DNA of 64,000 nucleotides from Hippophae tibetana (lineage: Eukaryota; Streptophyta; Magnoliopsida; Rosales; Elaeagnaceae): contig CM072808.1 in assembly GCA_037013495.1 (NCBI GenBank), positions 13,679,319 through 13,743,318 of the forward strand, given 5' to 3'. Under the pieces are notes generated by a model that did no database searches, had not been told where the DNA came from, and saw nothing but the letters and a program-made list of their open reading frames with translations. Positions within the stretch are counted from its first letter, which is position 1; each line of letters begins with the position of its first letter. Below, in pieces: positions 58,256 to 64,000 of the stretch. The translations under genes were made by a program, and so were the position numbers.

Positions 58256-61200
58256 TATTTCTCCACTATGTATTTTCCTTGGAAGCATTGGAGCAGGTTA
58301 CATCATTTAGCAAATAAGTGGAGAGGCTAGAGCCGATGGTAGGAAGGACGGATTTTGTAATCTTCAGAGAAAAAAAGTGCATCAAAATATAACTCTAGAG
58401 TTGATGCAATTTCTTGAGCATCTTTGCTATGATTTCTTGGGTGATAGTTATACCTTTCCAGTGATTGTTGTGGCATCACTTACAACCAAAGAAGGTGAAA
58501 AGTTACTATGTATGTTAAGGGATCATAGAACAACTTTGGGATGGACCACAAGATTCTAATGGAGAAGCTTTACAAACCATCAATTAAGCCCCAAAGAAGA
58601 TTAAATCCAACAATGAAGGAAGTTGTGAGAGCTAAAATTTTAAAGCTCTTCAATGTTGGAATTAATTATGCTATTTAAAATAGCTCATGGGTAAGTCTAG
58701 TGTAGGATATACCAAAAATGGTGGAATAAAAGTGGTGAAAAATGACAACAATGAGCTTATTCCTACAATAACAGTCATGAGTTGGTGAGTATGTATGGAT
58801 TACCGCAAGTTGAACAAAGAAACAAGGAATGGTCATTTTCCACTTCCATTCATTGATAAAATGTTAGATCAAATGGTTGGATATCCCTATTATTGCTTCT
58901 GAGATTGTTATTGGGGTATAACCAGATTTTTAGAGCCCCCGAAGATTAGGAGAAAACTACATTCACATGCCTCTAAGGAACATTTGATTTTAGAAGGGTG
59001 CACTTTGGGTTGTACAATGCCCTAACAACATTTCAACATTGAAAGATGAATATCTTTTCTGATATGCTGGAAGATATAATGAAAAGTATTATGGATGACT
59101 TTTCAATATTTGGTACATATTTTGATCATTATTTGCATAATTTTGCTCATGTTTTGTGGAGATGTGAAGATAAAAATATTGTCCTAAATTGGGAGAAGTG
59201 TAATTTCATGGTTTAAGAAGGGATTATGCATGGCCATAGAGTGTCATCTAAAGGAATTGAGGTTGATTGAGCTAAAATTGAAACCATAGAAACACTACTA
59301 CCTCCAAAGAATGTGAATGGAATTAGAAGCATTTTAGGACATGTAGGATTTTCTAGAAAATTTATAAAGGATTTTTCTAAACTCTCTAAACCTTTACGTA
59401 TTAATCTTCTTGGAAAACATTATGCATTTGACTTTGATGATGTTTGTTTATAGGCCTTCAAAGAAATCAAGGTGAAACTAATTTCAGCACCAATAATGTG
59501 TGTACTTGATTGGAGTTAACCTTTTGAAGTCATGTGTGATGCAAGTGACTTTGCAATTGGAGCAATGCTAGGATAGAAGCAAGAAAAACTATTTAAAGCC
59601 ATATACTATGCAATCCAGACATTGAATGAGGCCCAATTGAATGATACAAGAACTGAGAAGGAGATGCTTATTGTGGTGTTTTCTTGTGACAAATTTTGGT
59701 TTTACCTCATTGCTACAAAGGTGATAGTGTTCACTGATCATGCAACACTTTGTTATTTGTTTGGAAAGAAGTATGATATGCCTAGACTGATTCATTGGAT
59801 TCTTCTTCTTCAAGATTTGATTTGGAAGTTTGAGATAAGAAAGGAAGTGAAAATTCAATTGCTGATCATCTCTCTCTATTCGAGTAAGAGGAAGTAAAGC
59901 CAAATTTTATGATCCAAAAAGCATTCCCCGATGAGTAGTTGTTTTCATATGAGATCAAGCTTCCTTGGTATGCTGATATTTTAAACTACCTAGCTTGTAG
60001 GGTATTGCCACTAGTTCTTAATTACCACTAATGTAAGAAGTTTTTACATGATGTGAATATTATCTTTGAGATGAGCCTTTGCTTTTCAAAGATTCCCTGA
60101 TCAAATCATCCGATGATGTGTGCCTAAAGAAGAGATGCAAGCCATTCTCCATCATTTCCATTCCTTATCATATGGAGGACATTTTGTGGTAAAAAGAACA
60201 GTAGCTAAGGTACTTTAAAGTGGTTTCTTTGGGCTTTCTATTTTTTGTGATAGTTGTACTTTGGTGAAAATTTGTGATCGGTGCCAACATATGTGAAATA
60301 TTTCAAGATGTCAGAAACTACCATAGAAACATATCTTAAAGGTTGAATTATTTGATGTTTGGGGAATTTATTTTATGGGTCCTTTTTCTCCTTCTTTTTG
60401 CCTTGTTTATATCTTGTTAGAAATTTATTATGTGTCAAAGTGAGTGAAGGCAATTGCTGCAACAACAAATGATGCAAAGGTGGTGCTCAAATTTCTACAT
60501 AATAACATATTCACAAGATTTGGCACTACACGAGCTATTATTAGTGATGAATGGACCCACTTTTGCAACAAGTTGTTCGAAAACCTTCTCTCTAAATATG
60601 GTGTGAAGCACAAGATAGAATTTTCCTACCATTCTCAAACTAATGTGCTAAGCTAAAATTTCAAATTGAGAAATCAAGAATATCCTTTAGAAAACGGTCA
60701 ACACCAATAGAAAGGAATGGGAAAAGAAGCTTGATGGTGCATTGTAGGCATATTGTATAGCTTTTAAAACACCTATATGGATGCCTCCTTATCCATTAGT
60801 GTTTAGAAAAGCATGTCATCTCCATGTTGATTTGGAGCACAAAGCTAATTGGTCTGTAAATAATTTTAATTTTTATTTGAAGGCAGTGGGGGAAAAACGA
60901 ATTTTTCAATTGAATGAAATGGATGAGTTTCAGAATGATGCGTATGAAAATGAAAATATCTACAAAGAACTGACAAAGAAGTGACATGATAAATAGATTC
61001 TTAGGCATGAGTTTGCCCTTGGATAGTAGGGTTTGCTTTTCAATTCATGACTAAAACTCTTCCCAAGTAAGTTAAGATCAAGATGGATAGGTCCTTATAC
61101 AATTGACAAAGTTCCCCTTTTTGGAGTAATAGAATTGAAGGACAAGGCATGGCATATATTTAGAGCTAATAGTTAGAAATTAAAAAACTATTATGGAGAA

Positions 61201-61259
61201 CAAGTGGAGAGGAATTGTGCATTTATTCCTTTTCAAATTCTTTATTGATGAAGATTGAA

Positions 61260-62787
61260 AAGTCTAGCTATAGACTATATAACAAGCACTTATGTGAGGT
61301 AGCCCATAAAACTTTCTTTTTTATTTGAATAATTTGGATTTTGATGCTAGTTTATTTTGCAGGAATAAAGAGTTGAAGATTACAAACTAATGGAGATCCA
61401 CCATAAAACCAGGGAAGTTTCTTTCATTCTTAATCAATCTCACTTTTGAATTACAATAAGTACATTGTTATGTTTAAGTTTGGAGGTGTCAACTCCTATA
61501 GTCTTGATCTTTTAGATTCTCTTATGAAGCATGTATTTGAGTATGATTGAATTTGCTATGACTCTAAAATTTATGATTGTAGATGATTTTGAGAAAACAA
61601 TTTCAAAATATGCTATTATGTTAGTCAGATTTTTGTGGGTACTTTGATTTAAATCTTTGTCCTTGAAAATAATTGAGCACATAGTAAATTTTTTCTCTAC
61701 TCCATTTTGCCTATAAAGAGAAGGAGTTGAATTAACTGGGTTTGGAAAGTTCAATCTTTCTTTGCTCTAGAATCCATTGATGGATCCTTGAGGAAAAATC
61801 CTAGTTGATACCAAATATTAGAGAAAAGATCTAGGAAATCTTTTTGTCATAACCCAAAAGCTTTCCTAGCCGTCCTAATTATCATGCCATCATTTATTGG
61901 TGTATTCCTATAGTCAACCCCATTGAGCCTTATTTTAGATAATCCTTTATTTGTTCTTTTAACTATAGAAACCATTTCCATTCTAAGCTTGAGAAACCAT
62001 GAATTTACCTTAAATGTTTAGAAATATGTTGGTGGAAATTTTCATTTAAAGAGAAAGTTTGTTTAAATTAAATAATCCACCTCCACTTTATCAAAGTGTG
62101 AAATGAAAAGAAAGTGAAAGACAAGAATCAAAAAAGGGTTAAAGTGATTGAAAATAAAAAAAATGGTTATGAGTATCAAGGTGGCTGAAGAAAAAAAGAA
62201 AGAAAAACACTCCACTTATTGAATATAGCAACAATATTGTCACCAGTATGAATCACGTGGATAGTTTTTTATTGTTATTTCTACCAAGTATTTTCCCAAT
62301 TTGCTTTGATTTTCCATATCCATTTCTTTCTTTGCCCTCACATTGTGGCTTGTCATTACAACCTTGATTAAAGACCTTTTGATCTGTGATTTTGGTTTTG
62401 GATTACATTAGTGGAGAGGATTTATGAAAATTGGACTTTTGGGGTTACGTTTTGAGAGAGTTCTTCTGATTTCAGTTGTTCTACTTTTATCTAAATTTGT
62501 TGGTGGTTTGGAGTTAAATTGACTATTTTACACACTCAAAAAAGGATTCAGTTTTAGGTTGAAGTAAATGCTTAACTCTTGCTTAAAAAATTGCTAAATT
62601 TTTAATTGATTTTTTTGCTATCTTCGAGGTCAAAAGAGTAAGTTACTAGTGATGACATCTAAATTCAAATCATGTCTTGGTGAGTGATAGCTCTCTATGG
62701 GGTCTAGTTGATATTTTTTATAATTGTTTTTATTTTATTTTCTTTTTGTTTGAGGACAAACAAAGTTCTGATTTTGGAGGTGTTTAA
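61260..62787 (+). other. Non-coding 3' part of the large gypsy element
   Basis: Follows the integrase and ends at the purine tract TTTTGGAGGTGTTTAA. I see no env-like membrane or glycoprotein pattern in it. Athila elements carry an env-like ORF here; Tat elements do not always. Confidence 0.5.
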
Positions 62788-63070
62788 TGGCTTGCATAAT
62801 TTGGATTAATTTATCACTTCTCGACTTTAACTTAAGTCTAATTTATCTATTTTTATTGATTTTAGGCTTCATTATTATTATTTAAATTTTATTATATATT
62901 TAAAGAAAATGAAGATTTATTGAAATCAAATATAAATAATGATTTGCTAAAACAAAAGGAAAGTTATATATATATATAAAATAAAAAAGAGAAAAGTGTT
63001 GAAAAAAGACCAAAAGGTAGAACTAAAAAAAACGGCACTAAAACTAGGGTAAAAGATTATAAAGAAAACT
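62788..63070 (+). repeat. Start of the 3' LTR of the large gypsy element
   Basis: TGGCTTGCATAATTTGGATTAA follows the purine tract. The stretch aligns loosely with 52,840 to about 53,110 (shared TATTATTATTTAAATTTTATTAT, AAGATTTATTGAAAT and AAAGAGAA). After about 63,070 I can no longer align it with the 5' LTR. Confidence 0.55.
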
Positions 63071-64000
63071 ATATGAGAGAGGATGAGAGTAGGGTATTTT
63101 GGTTGTAAGAGCGTAATGGAAGCGATGACTTCTTCTTTGAATGAGCTCTTCTTAAATAACTGAGCGATGAGTTGTGTGAAGATGTTGTTACTATTAAATG
63201 AATAGTATCTTGTGTGCCACTTGATACTATTTGGAGTTGAATATTGAGTTGAATAGTATATGTTTCATCATTCTAGAGAGGTATTTGAATAGTGCATTGT
63301 GGGCATAATTGGATGAAATGAACAGTGCATTGTTGGCACCGTTTATTGTTTTGTATTTTTGTGTGAAAACAATAGTATTGTCTTATAAAGACTTTGATGG
63401 GCCATTAAATGGGCCTTTACAAACTAATTGTGCTTTTAACCCTTTAATGATAACTAAGGATGTTAGTTATCTTTGTTTTGGATGAGAAATGCATTAAACC
63501 ATGCCTGGTAATAATCCCTGTAATTGTATGTTGTACAATGTGGAATGGAAGATGTAATACTGACTGGAAGAGTCAAATATTTTGATAGATCACTTCCCTA
63601 ATTTATTGGAGATATGATTTTGTGAAGTTTGGAAGTTGAAAACTACACTTTCTGGTGAGTTGGGATAATAGAAGTGTTTGAATTCAACACTACCAGTAAT
63701 TGCCAAAATGCTTTGATAGTATTGTGGAGTTTTTGAATTGGCTAAAGGTTTGTAAAAGAATCCTTTTCCAAAGAATTTTTGAAAATCTAAATAGGGATTT
63801 TGGTCAAAAAATCCCTTTTCAACAATTGTAAATATCTAAGTTGGTTGTTTTTGAAAATACTCAAAAGTTGGTTTTGATATTAGAATAATTTCCCTTGCTC
63901 CTTTTGGAGGAAAATAAGTTGAAGTTGTTACCCTTCTCTCTGGAATAGAAATTGTTCCAGTTGATTGTTTTGAAAAATGTTTTGATTTGGAAGAAATGAC
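63071..64000. other. Unassigned sequence at the right edge
   Basis: No coding motif. A phrase GAAYAGTGCATTGTKGGCA occurs twice near 63,287-63,340. It may be diverged LTR sequence or another insertion. Confidence 0.35.

Larger units (their letters stand above)
52840..64000 (+). mobile_element. Large Athila/Tat-like gypsy retrotransposon with nested LTR
   Basis: The 5' LTR is 52,840-54,147 (TGATTTAC...TTGATCA). A tRNA-Asp-type primer site (TGGTGTCATGTTGGGGA) lies at 54,154-54,170. Parts in order: gag (about 54,400-55,530), protease (about 55,560-56,120, YDLGASINLMP), nested LTR (56,131-57,869), a second copy of part of the protease region (57,870-58,250), RT (about 58,560-59,400, MDYRKLNKETRNGHFPLPFI and MDDFSIFG), RNase H (about 59,500-59,890), integrase (about 60,080-61,250). 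A non-coding stretch and a purine tract lead to the start of a 3' LTR at 62,788. Broken with many breaks and old, since the two LTRs have diverged strongly. It inserted into the copia-type gag fragment at 52,839. Confidence 0.85.

Noticed and set aside
1-64000. tRNA, rRNA, organellar insertions, CRISPR-like arrays
   Set aside because: No cloverleaf with A/B boxes, no rRNA core motifs, no plastid or mitochondrial genes and no spaced palindromic repeats were seen by eye. The tRNA-like matches found are retroelement primer-binding sites.

Overview
The window is nuclear DNA of a eudicot plant. It is AT-rich, its genes have GT-AG introns, the two host proteins are plant types, and most of the rest is decayed plant LTR-retrotransposon DNA. 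I did not resolve the family of the plant. There is no RNA gene, CRISPR array or prokaryotic feature.

Host genes: there are only two, both on the + strand, in the middle of the window. eIF5A (25,249-32,265, five exons, 160 aa) is the translation factor that carries hypusine. A cytosolic/CM2-type chorismate mutase (39,902-43,590, five exons, 276 aa) is the first committed enzyme of phenylalanine and tyrosine synthesis. Both models read through without a break and end in family-typical C-termini. They share no pathway; being neighbours is probably chance.

Repeat layout: 1-927 holds part of a minus-strand LTR of a GC-rich-U3 Athila/Tat-like family. 928-3,722 is a minus-strand Ty1/copia fossil with its LTR. 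3,930-4,350 is a plus-strand copia RT scrap. 4,391-6,336 is a scrambled old Athila/Tat-like remnant. 6,337-15,744 is a shortened minus-strand Athila/Tat-like element with both LTRs; its right-hand-reading 3' LTR is split by a younger solo LTR (7,611-9,455) in the opposite orientation. Solo or partial LTRs follow at 15,831-17,422, about 17,640-18,740 and 19,158-21,033. Then comes the gene island (25-44 kb). It contains a 4.7-kb antisense copia inside eIF5A intron 4, a 2.8-kb chromovirus-like derivative between the genes, and a foldback/MITE-like element in chorismate mutase intron 1.

Right flank: 46.3-52.8 kb is a poorly understood minus-strand repeat zone. It has a copia-style gag zinc knuckle, a segment resembling the 'putative plant transposon protein' family, and a solo LTR with a perfect 5-bp target duplication. 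From 52,840 onward lies a long plus-strand Athila/Tat-like gypsy element. It is interrupted near 56.1-57.9 kb by another LTR of the GC-rich-U3 family, and about 390 bp of the host element is repeated on both sides of that LTR.

The most interesting observations concern host/element contact. The copia LTR ends about 9 bp from the eIF5A exon 5 acceptor, so the element probably supplies the branch point of an essential gene's intron. The chorismate mutase has a signal-peptide-like N-terminus. Several LTRs carry regulatory-looking structures: TGACGTCA palindromes, paired G-boxes and conserved hairpins. I found no convincing new multi-gene system.
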